Shown: one piece after another, positions 21,201-36,200 of the stretch
How positions within the stretch are numbered: the stretch's first letter is position 1
Layout: every line of letters starts with the position of its first letter
Origin: Petaurus breviceps papuanus
Lineage: Eukaryota > Chordata > Mammalia > Diprotodontia > Petauridae
NCBI GenBank assembly: GCA_028583685.1
Contig: JAMXIF010000065.1
Span: 33,107,093-33,171,092, forward strand
Direction: 5' to 3'
DNA length: 64,000 nt
Notes under the pieces: generated by a model
Told to the model about the DNA's origin: nothing
Databases searched by the model: none
Seen by the model: the letters and a program-made list of their open reading frames with translations, nothing else
Translations under genes and position numbers: made by a program

Positions 21201-24200
21201 CTCTTTTTTTTTTTTTTAAAGCAATCAGGGTTAAGTAACTTGTTCAAGGTTACACGGCCAGTTATTTCTGGGTATGGTGCTGAGTATCTGAGTCCGGATT
21301 CGATCCCCAGGTCAGTCCAACACTGGAGCTGGTGCTTTTTACTGGCTGAGCCACCTGGCCACCCCTTTTCTTCATCTTTCTGGAGCATACAGGACACTTG
21401 TCCCTGAGGTCCTTCCTGGCAGCAGAGTCAGCATAAAGCATGGTTGGAGCATATACCTCTTGGGCAAGGTGTTTCTCATATATAATTTGAGGAGATTATC
21501 CTCACTGATTTCTAAAGCCAATTCTAGCCCTGGATTCTTTGAAATATCCAAAACTGAGTTTCTTGTTCTAACTTAACCTTTTTTGCGTTTGGCAAGATCA
21601 CTGATCCCATTTTGCTTGTTTAAAGTCTCAGGGTTTTCATTCACCCTTCCTTTTCTTTCACCTACCTTAGTCAGTTATTAATTTCTATTTATTCCCCCTT
21701 CACAATATCTCTGTTCTCTTCTAGCACACGTCCAGACATTCAGTAATCTCTGCCTGAACTCTCTTGTGTTAGCCTCCTGAAATAAAAAGTTTTCTCCCTT
21801 CCACTTCCTCCCTAGTCTAGCACATTGTATGTGCTGTTGTTGAACTATTGCACATTTCTAATGATGTCCTTGCTCTGCTTTAAACTCTCTGGCCTACCAA
21901 GTAGAGTTTTCAGCCTGGCTTTCAAAACTTTCTCATGGGCACCTCTTATCTTTCCAGTCTTAGCTCTCTATCACTTCTCTTGATGTAATCTTTGCTCCAG
22001 TCAAACTGGATCATTCCTTCCCCCTTACATAGGCCTTGTTTTCCCATTTATGTCTTTGTGCATTTTCTCTATTCCTGAAATCAAACCCACCCTCCCTGTG
22101 CCCCTGAATTCCTAGCCAATTTTTTAAAGACAACAAACACAGCCTATTTCATACAACCTTTTCTGCATCCTTGTTCCCAGGCCTTTAATGACAGGGAATT
22201 CTTTGAATATATCAACTCACCTTTCCTTCCCAATCTCCTGAATTTGGAAAGGACTATTAGGGGCAGGTGGCAGGAGGGTATTCTTGGGAGTCCCATCCAC
22301 AAAGAATTTGTATTTTGTATGATACTCCCACCCAAGGTAGCTTACCCACTTGTAAGTACATGACCCTCTGTCCAAGGGAACTTAATTATAGAACAGAAAA
22401 GTAGGTGGGGTGGTCAGTCCTTCTGGGGATTCCAAAGCAGGCCGCTGACCAGAAGCCTGTCTCCAGAGAGAAAGGAGGAGTGTCCATTAAGAATGACCCA
22501 TCTGAGTCAGCCGTCTCAGTTATAAAAAAGTGGCTTCTGATGTATGGGTGCCATCCCTACTGGATCCCCAATTTTTTTATTCCAGATATTTTTGTGTGTG
22601 GTAGAACAAAATTTTATAATTAAAAGAACAAAAAGAGAAGATTATTGAGAGTGTTGGGTAATTTGAAGGAACATAACGAAAGGGGAATTTTCTTAGTTAT
22701 AATTTTAAAACATAAAGAGGTAATTATAAAACTTTTATATTAGGGAAGAACTGAGAAAGTAGTTTAGTGGAACTGAATAGAGATCTCCAAAATGTTAATA
22801 GATACAAAAGGTTCCTATTTGAGAAACAGGTGGATGTTTAAGAGAAGGGAATGAAATCCTAATTCAGCAAATAAGGATGGTAAACAGTGGAGAGTAGTAA
22901 GATGAGAAATAAGCTTAGGTGTCTCATAGTATATATACCACAATAAATTCCCCCTGGACTTGAACATTAAATATTTTTGAAGTTCAAATAATAAAATTTA
23001 TTTTATTGTTGAATGGATAGTCAGTTTTTATTTATCAACTAAATTCCTTTTAGTGAGAAAGCAATAGATTTGGCTGTTTAAAAGAAAAACTACTGGGGCG
23101 GCTAGGTGGCACAGTGAGTAAGGGGGGCCCCAGAGTCGGGAGGACCCTGGATGGGTTCCGGCCTCAGATACTTAACACCCACACACAAAAAAACTGACTG
23201 TAACCTTGGGCAAGTTACTTAACCCCAATTGCTTTAAAAAAAAATAAAAAAGAAAAACTACTCAACCAAAAGATTATCAAAATAAGAAAAGTCCATTATA
23301 AAAATTTAACATTCATTTTCTACAAGTAATTGATACAAATTCATAAGGACAGTGCCTGGTCACCAGTAGACACATAATGAAAGGCTAAGAATAATAGAAA
23401 TTGTAAATAGATACAGTTATGAAACAATTTTCTTTAAAAGCAATGAAAATTATTAAACCAGTGTTGAAGTGGTAATCTCATACCCATCAAAATGGCAGGA
23501 AATAACTGAAAAATGATAACTAAGCCTTTCAGTATCTCTGGAGACTTTCTCATGCTAAAAGTTGTGAAGAAGGGGTTAACCTGTAGTGGTTCAGGGCGTT
23601 TCTTCCCTCAGGAATTGTCTCTACCCATAGAAATACAAGTAAAAGCTCAGCCCCAATAGAACCACACATCCATGTGGATATGAATCAATACATAGAAATA
23701 AGTAAGGGAGTTAGAGAGGAAGTACTGTGTAAGTTGTGATTCATTTGTTAGATTTTTTTTTCCTTTTAAGACTTTGTAAATATAAGATCATACGGTAGTT
23801 TTTGTTATACTATGCTCATAATATTTTTTAAAGGAAGAAGCTTCCCCCCTCAGACTTTTAAACATCCATCCAAAATGTAAATTTTCTAGTCAGAATATCC
23901 TTATATCTATCTTAAGTTTTTCTATTATTTAGTAAAAATCTGTTAGATCTGTTGTCATTCCAACCCTAATTTTTCCTATTAATTTTTTCTTCATTTGCTC
24001 TAGAGGATGAAGGAGTTTGGAAATGTAGTGATAATTCATTAGTCATCTTTTTGTAAGCATTTAAAAAAAATTTTTTTTTGTAAAATTGAGCCAGAAAAAC
24101 TCATAGCTTACACTGACAAATGCAACTCCTGAGTAATTTGTAAAAAAAAAAAAAAAACACCTTAGTTTTGTGTGAATTGCAAAGTGAATTTTTCCTTCAT

Positions 24201-27200
24201 TATAAGAAAGAAAATGGTAACTCAGCAGCATCTGGATTATCCACATGTTTGCTTTAGTGCATTGCTGAAGTAATTCATTGGGTGGAATCAGGCTCCTTTC
24301 TTACAGCACCTTGGACACAAAATACAGTCCATTCATCCTAACATTTGATGATTCATGAACTACTTTTAAAATTTGGTTGTATTTTGGAAATCACTACTCT
24401 GACTAATCACTGGAACAGTGTAGCTTCGTCACTTCATCACCATGGAGGTCTGGAAAGTCCTTTCTTTTGTGGTAGGTAGAGTCCTGAATCAGCTTGTTTG
24501 GATGAAGCATTTACTCTGATACTCTAAGGATTTTCTTAGGGCTTCACTCAGTTGTTCAGTTGATTTGTGAGGGGAAAGAGCATAAATATAGTTAATTTAT
24601 CAAATGTTAAAAGTGATTTACAGTTTGTGAAAGAGGCGCTTCATTTATTTGAATATCTGAAATGTATTCATCAAACTGGAAGAAGAAAAGGCAAAAAGCA
24701 GGCCATGCTTTAGCTGTGAGCACGTTTCTGCAGTTACCTTCCCTTTGCCACTGACTCCCTTTGAAGCTCTCCAGAAAGCATCCCTTTGGGTGTGCTTCCT
24801 GCTTTGTCAAGCACAGATAATATCTACCTCGTGAAGGTATTGTGAGAAGTCATGCCTGTAAAGATCTTTGAGATCTGTAGATCAAAGAGAACAGTCACAA
24901 CATTTTGTTGGGTTGGTTCTTCAAGAAGCTAGATGAAACACAGTTATTTACACCACCATCAACAATACACATGAATCTACCTGAGAATTGTACAGAGAAA
25001 GACTGACTTGTATCCTGGCTTATTAAGAACACAACTGCCTATAGAAAACCCATTAGCAACATCTTTTGAATTATTTTCTGTTTATCTTCATAACTGACCC
25101 TTATAAATGCAGATATAACAACTTTTGTTCCAGTCTCTTTATAAAGAAGTAAAATACTATTTGTTGTCAAAATGATTTAATCTCTTTAGCTTCATTGTTT
25201 GAATATCACAGCTGAAATTATCCATAGAATCCTTGCCTTCCAGTGATAGCCTGTGGATAGTCGTGGTAGACTTACCTTATGTCTGTTGTTGTATACTACT
25301 TCATTTTGTTAGCATCTAGGATCTTAATTAGGTTAAAAGGCTGTGTGTGGTTAAAGCTTATATTTGTTTTTTCTGGTTCCTTTTGCTATTAATTTCAAAA
25401 TTTCATGTTTTAAATAAAATTTCTGTGCAAAGGGTTTAGGTTAGACCTAAGGAAGAACTTTGGAGCAATAATGATCATTACACAGTTTGATGGTTCACTA
25501 AAGAAGATTATAGGATTTCCTTTTCTGGGTGGAAAACTTAGAGTGACCTGAAGTTGGCAAGAAAAACTCTAGGAAGTAAAAGAAGTTTTCAAACCAGTTG
25601 ATCACAAAAGGAAATTCAAAGACAGATAGGCTCACTCTTGGGGAAGGGAGGATGAGAAGACAGAATTAGAGCTGGTCTGTCTGTTCTCCCCTTCTCTTTT
25701 CTCTGCCAAGAAGTATGATGGAAAAACTGGAAGTACAGAATAAAAATGGCTGCAGTTCAGGTTACTGTACTCAGCATCCTAGAATTCTGAAAAAAATGGC
25801 AGATAAGATTGATGAACCATTGTCATTGATCTTTGAAAAATGGTAGAGAATTGTAGAAAGTATCACAGGATCAGAGGAGAACAAAGGTCCCAGTTTTCAA
25901 GAAAGAGAATAGTCTTCGAACTCTAAGCTAATCAGCTTCACTTTCAATTTGGCCAATATTCCAGGGCATAATATCCAGGACAGTTACTGAATATCTAGAA
26001 GAAGAAATGTGGTCACAGAGAGCCAGCAAAGTTTTACCAAGAGCACCATACCAGACTACCTTCCTTTCCTTTTTTGGCATAATTACCTGACTAGTAGGTC
26101 TCCACAGTGCTCTAGAGAGAATTTGCCTAGAGTTTAGCAAAACATTTGACAAGATCTCACATGTCATTCTTTCAGGGAAGATAGAGGAGTTTGGACTAGC
26201 TGATAGTACAGTTTCCTGAGTTTAAAACCAGTTGAATGCCCAGAGCAAAGTGTAGTCATTAGTTGTTCCAGATCAACTTGGAAGATATCCAGTGGCATTC
26301 CCCACAAAATTTTGTGCTTTGTTCTGTATTATTTCACATTGATAAAGGTATGGGGGAGGGAAGGGAGGGGCAGATCCAAGATGGCAGAGTAAAAGCACAA
26401 ACTTGGCGAGAACTCCCGCTCCAATCACTTCCAATACATGTAAAAAACTGACTCTAAACAAACTTTAGAGCTCCAGAACCCACAAAGAGACAGAGAGAAA
26501 CAAATATCATGCTGAAGGCAGCCTAGCAGGTGGATAGGAAAGATCTATCCCACTGAGCTGGGAGCTGAGCTCAAGTCCCACAGGAGCTGTGTGGTTTTGT
26601 CCCCAGGGAGTGAATCACCAGTAGCTGTGGTGGTTTCCAGACTTAACCCATAAATGCCAAAAACAAAGTAAAAGGTCAGTGTGGAACTCTGTTGGAATGG
26701 GGGGAGGGGGAGACAGAAGAGCCTGGTCTGGCCCCTGCCCCCTGGGGGAGAGCAGTGGCAGAGGTGAGGCTACCTCAGGAGTTCCTGGCCTACAGATAGC
26801 AGGGGAACCAAGTGACCATTCAGAGGGTAATCGCTCTTGTTTTAACCTGCATCACGGTCTTGGGTGGTGGTCCTGGGGTGTGTGCCTGTGAGCCAGAGCT
26901 TATGGGGGCTGTAGAGAGGGCACCCTCCTAATAGCTCTGGAAGCAGAGTTTTACCGTGGTAAAGAGCTCAAAAGTTAGGTAATTGGCTGGCAGTATAAGC
27001 GAGCAGAGCACAAACAGACCATAGAATCCTTTTTTGGGGACAGAAAGGATCAAGGCATGGAGCGAGAGGAAGACAGCAAAGTCAGAACTCCTGCATCAAA
27101 AGCCTCCAAGAAAAATATGAATTGGTTACAGGCCATGGAGTAGCTCAAGAAAGATTTTTAAAATCAAGTAAGAGAAGTGGAGGAAAAATTGTTAAGAGAA

Positions 27201-30200
27201 ATGAGAATGATACAAGAAAATCATGAAAAGTGAGTCAACAGCCTGCTAAAGGAGACCCAAAAATACACTGAAGAAAACACCTTAAAAAAAAAGATAAAGG
27301 TATAGGTGGCATGCTTACCAAATTTACAGATACATATTAGAGTCTTGTGCTGCAATGGATCAAAGCTCTCTTGTTCTCATTTTACAGATGAAGACCCTGA
27401 ATCCTAGAGAGTTGTTAAGTGACTTGCCCGTGGCCAAGTTAAAATCAGGTCTGGAACTTAGCTTGTCAGACCCCAAATACAGCCTCTTTCCCATTGTGCT
27501 ATGCTACATTAGATGATGCCTTAGACCTGCAGGGCTTCTTAAATTTTTTTCCACACACCGCTTTAGCACTTCTTAAACTGTGGGTCTGGACCCCACATGG
27601 GATTTTAGGAGTTTGAGGCTCTGCTAGACAACACAAAGCCAGCAATGACACCCCTCAGATTTGTTTGCCAAGTCAGGATTGAGAAATGGCTTTCAGGCTC
27701 TAGAACATTTGGATAATTCAGATAAATAATTTAATACAGTAGGTCATCTCAGGTTTTACCAAAATAAACCACAAATAGTTAAAGGAAAAAAATGAGAAAA
27801 CTTTCAAAAATTAGAGCTGTCCCAAAATAGAACGAGTTGCATGTGTAAATAGTAAGTTCCTTAGGTTAAAGATCCATAAGCAGAGGTTGACTGACCACAC
27901 ATCAGGTATAGTGTAGACAGTATTCTTGTTCAAGTACTGGTTAGACTGTGCAGTCTCTTCCTTAGCTAAAATTTTTGGGGATTTAAAGTGCATCTCTCAG
28001 GGGTGGCTAGGTGGTGCAGGGAATAGAGCACCAGCCCTGGAGTCAGGAGGACCTGAGTTCAAATGTGGCCTCAGACACTTAACACTTATTAGCCATGTGA
28101 CCTTGGGCAAGTCACTTAACCCCAATTGCCCTACCTTCTCCCTCCAAAAAAAAAAAGCAAAAAAAATTCATATTCTTGTGAAATTAAGAGGTGAGAGAAG
28201 AATATAATGAGAGGAGATGAGGAGAGACAAAATGGGGTAAATTATCTAATATAGAAGAGGCAAGGGAAAACTGTTAGAATGGAGGGGAAGAATAGGAAGG
28301 CAAAAGGGAATGAGTCAACCTTATTTTCATTGAATTTGGCTTAGGGAGGGAATGACGTACACACTAAATAGGGTATCTCACCCTACAGGAGAGTAGGGGG
28401 GAGGGGAATGAGAGGGGGGATAATGTAAAGGAGGGCAGACTGGGGGGGGAGTTGAAAGTACCCACTTTTGAAAAGGGACAGGATCAAAGTAGAGAATAGA
28501 ACAAGTGGGGGGTGGGATAGGAAGGAGAGAAATAGTCTTTTACAATATATCCACTATGAAATGTTTTGCATAGCTATACATGTACAACCTATATTGAATT
28601 GCTTATCTTCCCGGTAAGGGTGGGTGACAAGGGAGGAAGGGAATGAATCTGGAATTCAAAGCTTTAAAATCAAATGTTTAACATACACACACACACATAT
28701 GTATAGACTATTATTAATATTATTTTACATGTAACTGGAAAATAAGATATACAGGCATTGGGGCATAGAGATCTACCATGCCCTACTGAAAGTCAGAGGG
28801 GGTTAGGGGAATATATGGGAGAGAGCAGATTGGGGGAGGGGATATTCAATGGGATCGCTGTTTTTGGGTGGTGGGTAGAAAAAATGGGGAGAAAATTTGT
28901 AACTCAAAATCTTGTGGAAATCAGTGATGTAAATTAAAAAATAAAAGAAGCATAAAAAAAAGTTCATCCCTCTAAGAGGAAAATTAAAAGGAAATGAAAT
29001 GTGGGCTCTTTTTGTGGGGTCTTATATAACCATTAGTTTTGATACATCATTTCACTGACTACATCACATGAGAATTTGATTCTTGGTGGTCATTGTTGTT
29101 TCCATCTTTTGAAATGAATGAATTTGTGAAAAAGCATTGATCTACAACTGAGTATGTGTCAAGTACTTAGGACACAAGTGAAACAGGCCCTGCTCTAGGA
29201 GCGAGTGCATGCCCTAACTAGGGGAGAATATATAAAAGGAAGATCAGCTGCAGAGCAGATGAAAGAAGTGTGAAGGATGCCAAGGGCCAGGGTCTTCGAT
29301 TATATGAGGAGGTCAGATGATAGTAGCAGGGGACTTGGTAAGACTTGATACTCTTGCTTCTCTTTGGAAGGAGTGGAATTGCCAACACCAGTCTCATCTA
29401 AGCTCTGTGTAGTCAGTTTAGCTGCTTAGGAAAAATAGAGAGGGTGCCCCCAACTAGTGGTCAGTCTTTCTGTTGCTTAGATGATTCACTTGGTTCATGG
29501 GACATCAGGACTGGAAGGAGGGAAAGCTTGCTCCCAGGGGGGGTAAGTCTTCCAAACATCCTTTAAGTTGCTTGATTTCAGAATGACCTCATTCATATCC
29601 ATTTTGATTTTTGTGCATTTGCAGGTGTGAATTTCATGACATTCCTTGAGGTGATTGGGTCTATCTGGATCATGTAGCCAAATTAGGGATGATAATTATG
29701 ACACTCAAAATAGTTGGGAATGTTTCTACTCCTAATTAATAAATTAATTTGATCTTTTTTCAACTTAATTTGAGGGGACCTAGCCCCTAAAATGGGGATT
29801 CTTGTGGATTTTGCTCATTTAAAGAAAAAATTCATAGAATAGTCATACTATTTCCTCACACTGTAAAATTCCTATACAGTAAAGGTTCAGTCTTGATGCA
29901 GTTGTATACTCATCCATCTCCTAATCAGCAATGTCATTTTTCTGTATTTTTTTTTCAGCACAAGGATGCCTATCAGGTGATCTTAGATGGTGTGAAAGGA
30001 GGCACGAAGGAAAAAAGATTAGCAGCACAATTTATTCCAAAATTCTTCAAGCATTTCCCAGAATTGGCTGATTCTGCTATTAATGCACAGCTAGATCTCT
30101 GTGAAGATGAAGATGTGTCAGTAAGTATTTTATCAGAAACTTTTTAGGAGGCCTAAAGATGGCATTTACTTAAAATTCTCCCAACAGATTTTCTGTAATT

Positions 30201-33200
30201 GTCACTTTAATGGGTATATTGAGCTTCAGAAGTGCACTGGGAAGTCAGACATGATTTCCATACTTTAACCAGCAGGCTTTATTACTCTTATGAAAAGATA
30301 ATTAGCTCTTTAGTTCATTTTGCTAGGTAATAACAGAAATAACTCACATTCCTATAGCACTTTTTAAGTTTTTCAAAGCAGTTTCTTTAAAGCAACCCTG
30401 TGAGGTGGGTGGTACAATATTTTATCCTCCCTCTTTTACAGATAAGGAAATTAGAGTTCAGAGATGTTAAAGGAATTGCCCAAATTAAACGAGCTAATCT
30501 AAAATGTGGACCAAGATCCTTGGCTCCTTTGCTTGGCCCATGATGGCAGGCTGCTGCTGATAGATACATGCACAGCATAGAGCAGGATGTAGGATGTTGT
30601 AAATTCTGTATATCTGGTAGTTGGGATTTGTCACATGTTGTGTGTCTATTTGATTTGGTACTTTAAGAATCCATGACTTCATCAGTCTGACTTTTCCTTC
30701 TACCAGTACACAGTCTTTCTGTGACCTAATCTTTGAGATAGGATATGGCTGATAAGTTCAGCACCCTATGACCATCCTGGTGAGTCCACCCAAACTTAGC
30801 TAGTCTAGTTTTGAGGTGATGGGAACATAGGCCACCAAACCTGTACTTAAAGGCTTTCCTCCCTAGTTGGAGCTGACAGAACTTGCTCCACTGAAAACTT
30901 TCTGAAAATCCTTCACCTTAGAAGGAGGTATCAGATGAGGACTTTAGGGAAGAGGTCACTATGCTTGTCAGCTTTTAAGTTTAATAAGTCCTCCCAAAGC
31001 TAATTTATAAGAGAAAAAAATTGTCACCATTTGCCTTTTCTGCAGTCCTCTTTATAACATATATTTGACCTTTGATTCTAGAAAACTTTACCATTGGACT
31101 TTAGGCAGGTCCTGCCTGTTAGATTGAAAAGGCTTTTGAATGCAGGCCCATCAAGCAATGGCCTCACTTTTTTTGGAGGGCCAACTCAGTTCACCTCATT
31201 AACATTTCTTACCAGAAGGCTCACCACCAAATGAGGTTTTGTTTTTGGGTTGTTTTTGGGGTTTTTTTGAGCCACAAGACCTCATAAAGACTGCTTTAGC
31301 ACTGTTTTTCACAGTCAAAAGTGCCCATACTGATTCGACCAAAGATCCTTAGAGTGAGTACCTAGTAAACCTAGTAATAGGCAAGGTAAAGGATTGTTTT
31401 TTTATGCCCTTGTAATTCTTAGAACAAGTTACAAGGCTCTCCTCACACAGATTCCTAAGGAAATGAGGAGCTGCTTAGACTCCAGATGAAACTAATGAGT
31501 CATCCGCATTAGGTACTGCCTAATGGGCCTAAGAGAGTTTGGATCGGGGTGTTTTTGTTTGGCTTTTGGCTTTTTGATGAATCATTTGGAATTATTAATT
31601 CATATAACCTTCCAACCCCTGGGGAGTCAGTTTGCTGAGCAGCAGCAGCTTTGTCTTCTCAGATCCCACAGTCTGCAGTTCACCTTTTGTTGTGTTACTT
31701 TCCTTCTCTGAAAATCTTCCTTTTGGAAGCCTTTCAGTCACCAAATGCCAGCAGATTTCTGAAACTACGAGGGACACCCGTGTGTTTCGCCTCTGAGACT
31801 TGTCACAGTGGCATTACCTTTTCTCTGTGGTTCAGATTGTTTACCTGTTGTGGTGCACCATATATAGATTGTATAAGATCTCTACATAATCTAAGATTAT
31901 TTAGGATGAATGATTTCTTTTTGCATAAGAATAAATTTTAAAATGATAAATTTGTGTTACTTTTTCTTCCATTAACAAAAGATTAGACGACAAGCAATTA
32001 AAGAATTGCCCCAGTTTGCTACTGGAGAGAACCTTCCCCGAGTGGCGGACATTCTGACTCAGCTTTTGCAGACAGGTGGGATCTCAGGTCCTCTTTTTAC
32101 CTTTATAAGTCTGCTATCTTAAAGGCAAGGTCTGGGTAGCTAATAATCAGGGCTGGGCAGGAGCTAGCTTGGAGCTGTAGGTTTTCAGTGTGAGCATTTT
32201 ACATTTTGGAAACCAGCAAAGGCTACAAATCAGGGTTGGATTTATTGTTGTTGTTTAGACTTAAGAAAGATAGAGAAAATAGGTATCAGATTAGGCGTAA
32301 AATTTAGTGTTTAGTGTGCAGGTTTTCTTCTACTTGGAGAACCAGTCACGAAACACTTATCAGCACCCCACTACGAAGAGCCCTGTCCATGTCAGACAGT
32401 GAGTCCTCTGTTCATCCCCGAGGGGGCTTGATTGGAGGTGTCTGGTGGCCCGACCTAACTTCTGCTTGTGTTTGCGTCTAGCGCTTGCCTGTAGTTTTTC
32501 ATTGTTTCTTTAGCAAGACTTGAACTATACAAAGCCTTAAGGACATAGAGTGCTCTTCATTTCTTCCCATGACTCTTGTCCATGATAAACATTTCAGTGC
32601 TGACCACATGCCGGGAGCTGTGCTGAGCAGTAGGAAGAAGAAGACAAGAAATGAAATAGTCCCTACCCGCAGGGAACTTGCGTTCTGTTGAGGAAGACTC
32701 TGTGCACATATATGCAAAATAGAAAGTCATGGGCTGGGGGATTAGGAAAGGCCTCGTGTGCCATGTGACAGTTTGAGCTGACCTTTAAAGAGTTGGGGGA
32801 GTGAGAGGAGCCGATGCCAGGGCTGAGCACAGTCTGTTTACAGGCAGAGATGAGAGATGGAGTATTGGAGATGAGGAACAAGAAGACCAGTTGGAGTAAC
32901 CTGGAAGTTTTCATAGCTAGTCCACACCTGCCTCTCACTAAATTAGCCAGCACTGCTGTTTGGGCAGCGAGTCATGTATATGAGGAGGCTGCACAGATAG
33001 GTTGGAGCCAATCTGTAAAAAGTTTTAAAAGCCAAAAAGAGGATTTTCTGTTTGATCATAGGGGTAGTAGCCATTGTAGTTTATTGAGTAAGAGACTAGC
33101 ATAGGGGTGGGGAACCTGCAGCCTTGAGGCCACATGTGGCTTTCTAGGTCCTTGGCTGTGGCCTTTTGACTTGAGTTCAAGTTTTACAGAGCAAATCCTG

Positions 33201-36200
33201 TTTTTAAGGGTATTTGTTCTGTGAAGTTTGGATTCAGTCAAAGGGCCATACTTGACAACCTAGAGGGCCACATGTGGCCTCAAGGCCACAGGTTCCCCAC
33301 CTCTGGACTAGCATAAGCAAGATCTGTATTTAAGGAATGTCACTTTGGCATCTATAGGGAGAGGAGTTTGGGGAGGCAAGAGATTTGAGGGGAAGGAAAG
33401 ACCAAATACAGTAGTCTGAGAGAGGTTGAAGGCCTGGATAAGCACGGTGGTCCTAGGAGTAGAGAGAAGGTAACTGATAGGAGATATGGTTTATAAATAG
33501 AATGGAATAGATTTGGCACCTTATTGGATATGTGGGGTGAAGGAGAGAGAAGAACCACTGACTCTGAGGCTGCAACCCTGGGTGGCTAGAAGAATGGTGG
33601 TGCCTTTAAGCATAATAGGGGTTGATTTGGGAGTTGTTTGAGACGGATTCCAGTTGACAGTTTGTGACAGGACATTAGCTCAGGTGGGAGATAAGGGCTG
33701 GATGTAGAGACCTGAGAGATATCTGCATAGAGAAAATAATTAAACTCATACCTTTCTAGAAAAGATTGTGTTTCATGAAAATCAGAAATGAAACAGGCTT
33801 GCTTTTTGAGGTTTGGGTTTTGTTTTGGTTTTTTTTGCTTGGTTTTTATCTTTTTTTTTTTTTTTTTTAACTTTGTGTGACTTCTTCTCCAGATGATTCT
33901 GCAGAATTCAACCTGGTGAACAATGCCCTGCTGAGTATATTTAAGATGGATGCAAAAGGTAACAGACCAAATTCTAAGTTGAGAATTACCTTCTTTTTTA
34001 ATAGAGAGGAGTATGTGTTTAATGTATGATTCTCAAAGGTATGATTCTTGTAGGGATTAAGAAGATGATCTACAATTTAGTATTGTTCTCCAAAACAAGA
34101 TTTTATCTCCAAGTTTATAGAAATTCTGATATTTACTTTTTTAAACTATTTAGTTGCATAGTTGATTTTTATATATTGATAAAGCCATCAGAAATGATGA
34201 CAGAGATGGAAAGAATTCAAAGTTTTCCTTATTAGCAGTTTGTCATAAAACTTTTTTATCCCCCTTTTTTTGTTTTTTTGGAGGCAGTTTAGGGGTAAGT
34301 GACTTGCCCAGGTCACACGGCTAGTTTTTGTGTTCAGTGTCTGAGGGCAAATTTGAACTCAGGTCCTTCTGGCTCCAGGGCCAGTGCTCTACTCACTGTG
34401 CCACCTAGCCGCCCCTTTATCCACTTTCAAGAAACATAATATATAAGCCATCTTTAGGAAAAAGATGGTTTAAATAGAGTATGGGGAGTACCTGAAAACT
34501 CACAAGTACTTTACATGTTCACATGTACAACACAGGTCCAGCTTTCCCATACCAGAACTCATTCTGAGCTAGGATTTATTGGGGATAGTTTGTTGGCACT
34601 TGGTGGATTCAGGAGCAGACACTCTGTGTCTCTTGTGGGGATGCTTTGAAGTGCATTTTGTTTTGCTTCGATTTATCTCAGACAGTATGGCATTGTTGGC
34701 ATTGCTTCGGTTAATCTTTTTTGTGTGTTTTCAGGGACATTGGGCGGCTTATTCAGCCAAATTCTTCAAGGGGAAGACATTGTCCGAGAACGTGCAATCA
34801 AATTCCTTTCCACAAAACTGAAGACTTTGCCAGATGAAGTGTTAACAAAGGAAGTAGAAGAACTCATATTAACTGAGTCTAAGAAGGTAAGTGCTGATCC
34901 TTTCTTGACCTAACCTGTGAACCTGTAAGATCTGTGTTCTTTGAAGTAGTTGGTGGCGGTATTTTCAGTTTTCACCAAGAGTGTCAATGTCTTTTCTTAT
35001 TTAGTGACTTGGTGTCTCACTTGGCTGATGATTTTTTGATTGAATGGTACTCTAATTAAGTACTTTCAAATATTATTCTTAAAGGCACATTGTAAACATT
35101 CATTTTCACTTCAAAGCATCCCTTTCATTTTTTTTTACAGCACAGTCATTTCCCAGATATGCCCTCCCTGACAGAGCCTTCCCTTTTCACATTGAATAGC
35201 AAATTAAATGGTACTGGCCCAGTGACTGCATTTGAGAGCCTGTGCAGTGTCTGTCTGCCCACATACATGTGGAGAACATTCTGTGATTATTCAGGTGTTA
35301 GAGGCCCCCTCCAGAGAATGACTTAACTTTGGCTTTCCTCAGAAGGTGCTATTCTGTGTCTTACTTTGTACGTATCAGAACACTCCCCTTGTTTTCCACT
35401 CCATTGAAATGGTGCCCCATAAACCAGAGCAATGCTTCTCTTCAGCAGAGGAAGCCAGACCAGATGGAGCAGTAGCTTCCCTGGCCTGATGATCCTGTAC
35501 TGGGAGTCTGGCCCTGTGCTGACCTTTCTTCTTGGTGACATTGCATGCTCCTACTGAAATGACTTCTGTACGGTTCCAGTAGCAAGTGATACTGGCATCG
35601 AATTTAGCTGCTATGTGTTACATATGCCATATTCTGGATTTTTTTAATTTCTTAAAGGTCCTTGAAGATGTGACAGGTGAAGAATTTGTTCTCTTCATGA
35701 AGATACTCTCTGGGTTAAAAAGCTTGCAGACAGTCAGTGGCAGGCAGCAGCTTGTGGAGTTAGTGGCTGAACAAGCTGATTTAGAGCAGACTTTCAACCC
35801 AGGCGATCCAGACTGCGTGGACAGACTTTTACAGTGCACGAGGCAGGCGGTCCCACTCTTCTCTGTAAGTCCTTCTTCATTTTTCTCTTAATTAATTGAA
35901 GTCATGCACAAAGATAGACAGAAATACATGTAGAGGAAAAATTAGGATTGTTCTGTTTGGGCCCTGGGTTGCAAAAGGAGGACCAGTCGTTGAGCATTCT
36001 AGGCAGCACATTTCACTCAGTCATTCAAGGAGCTTTCCCAGTCTCAGCAGCCCACAGGAGCACCTGGGCTCTGTGAGAGGCCCAGGCTGAGATCATCACC
36101 TGTCAGGAGTATTGAAGAGGAAGTTCATGAACTGACATCTCTGAGAACTCATCTACTGGACCTCTCTCCTTTTTGGAAAGTGGAGTTTCAGGTCACGTCA

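Larger units (their letters stand above)
25450..27965 (+). repeat. CR1/L3-clade LINE, split by an L1 insertion
   Basis: Translated remnants include LEFSKTFDKISHVIL (the FDTVSHDIL-type motif, about 26130-26170) and, across the L1 insertion, IDKGIGGMLTKFTD, the conserved RT segment before the catalytic aspartates. The 3' tail is recognisable at 27800-27965 (TTAGAGCTGTCCCAAAATAG). A MIR-like piece (27350-27520) and an hAT fragment (27558-27660) lie within. Confidence 0.7.
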
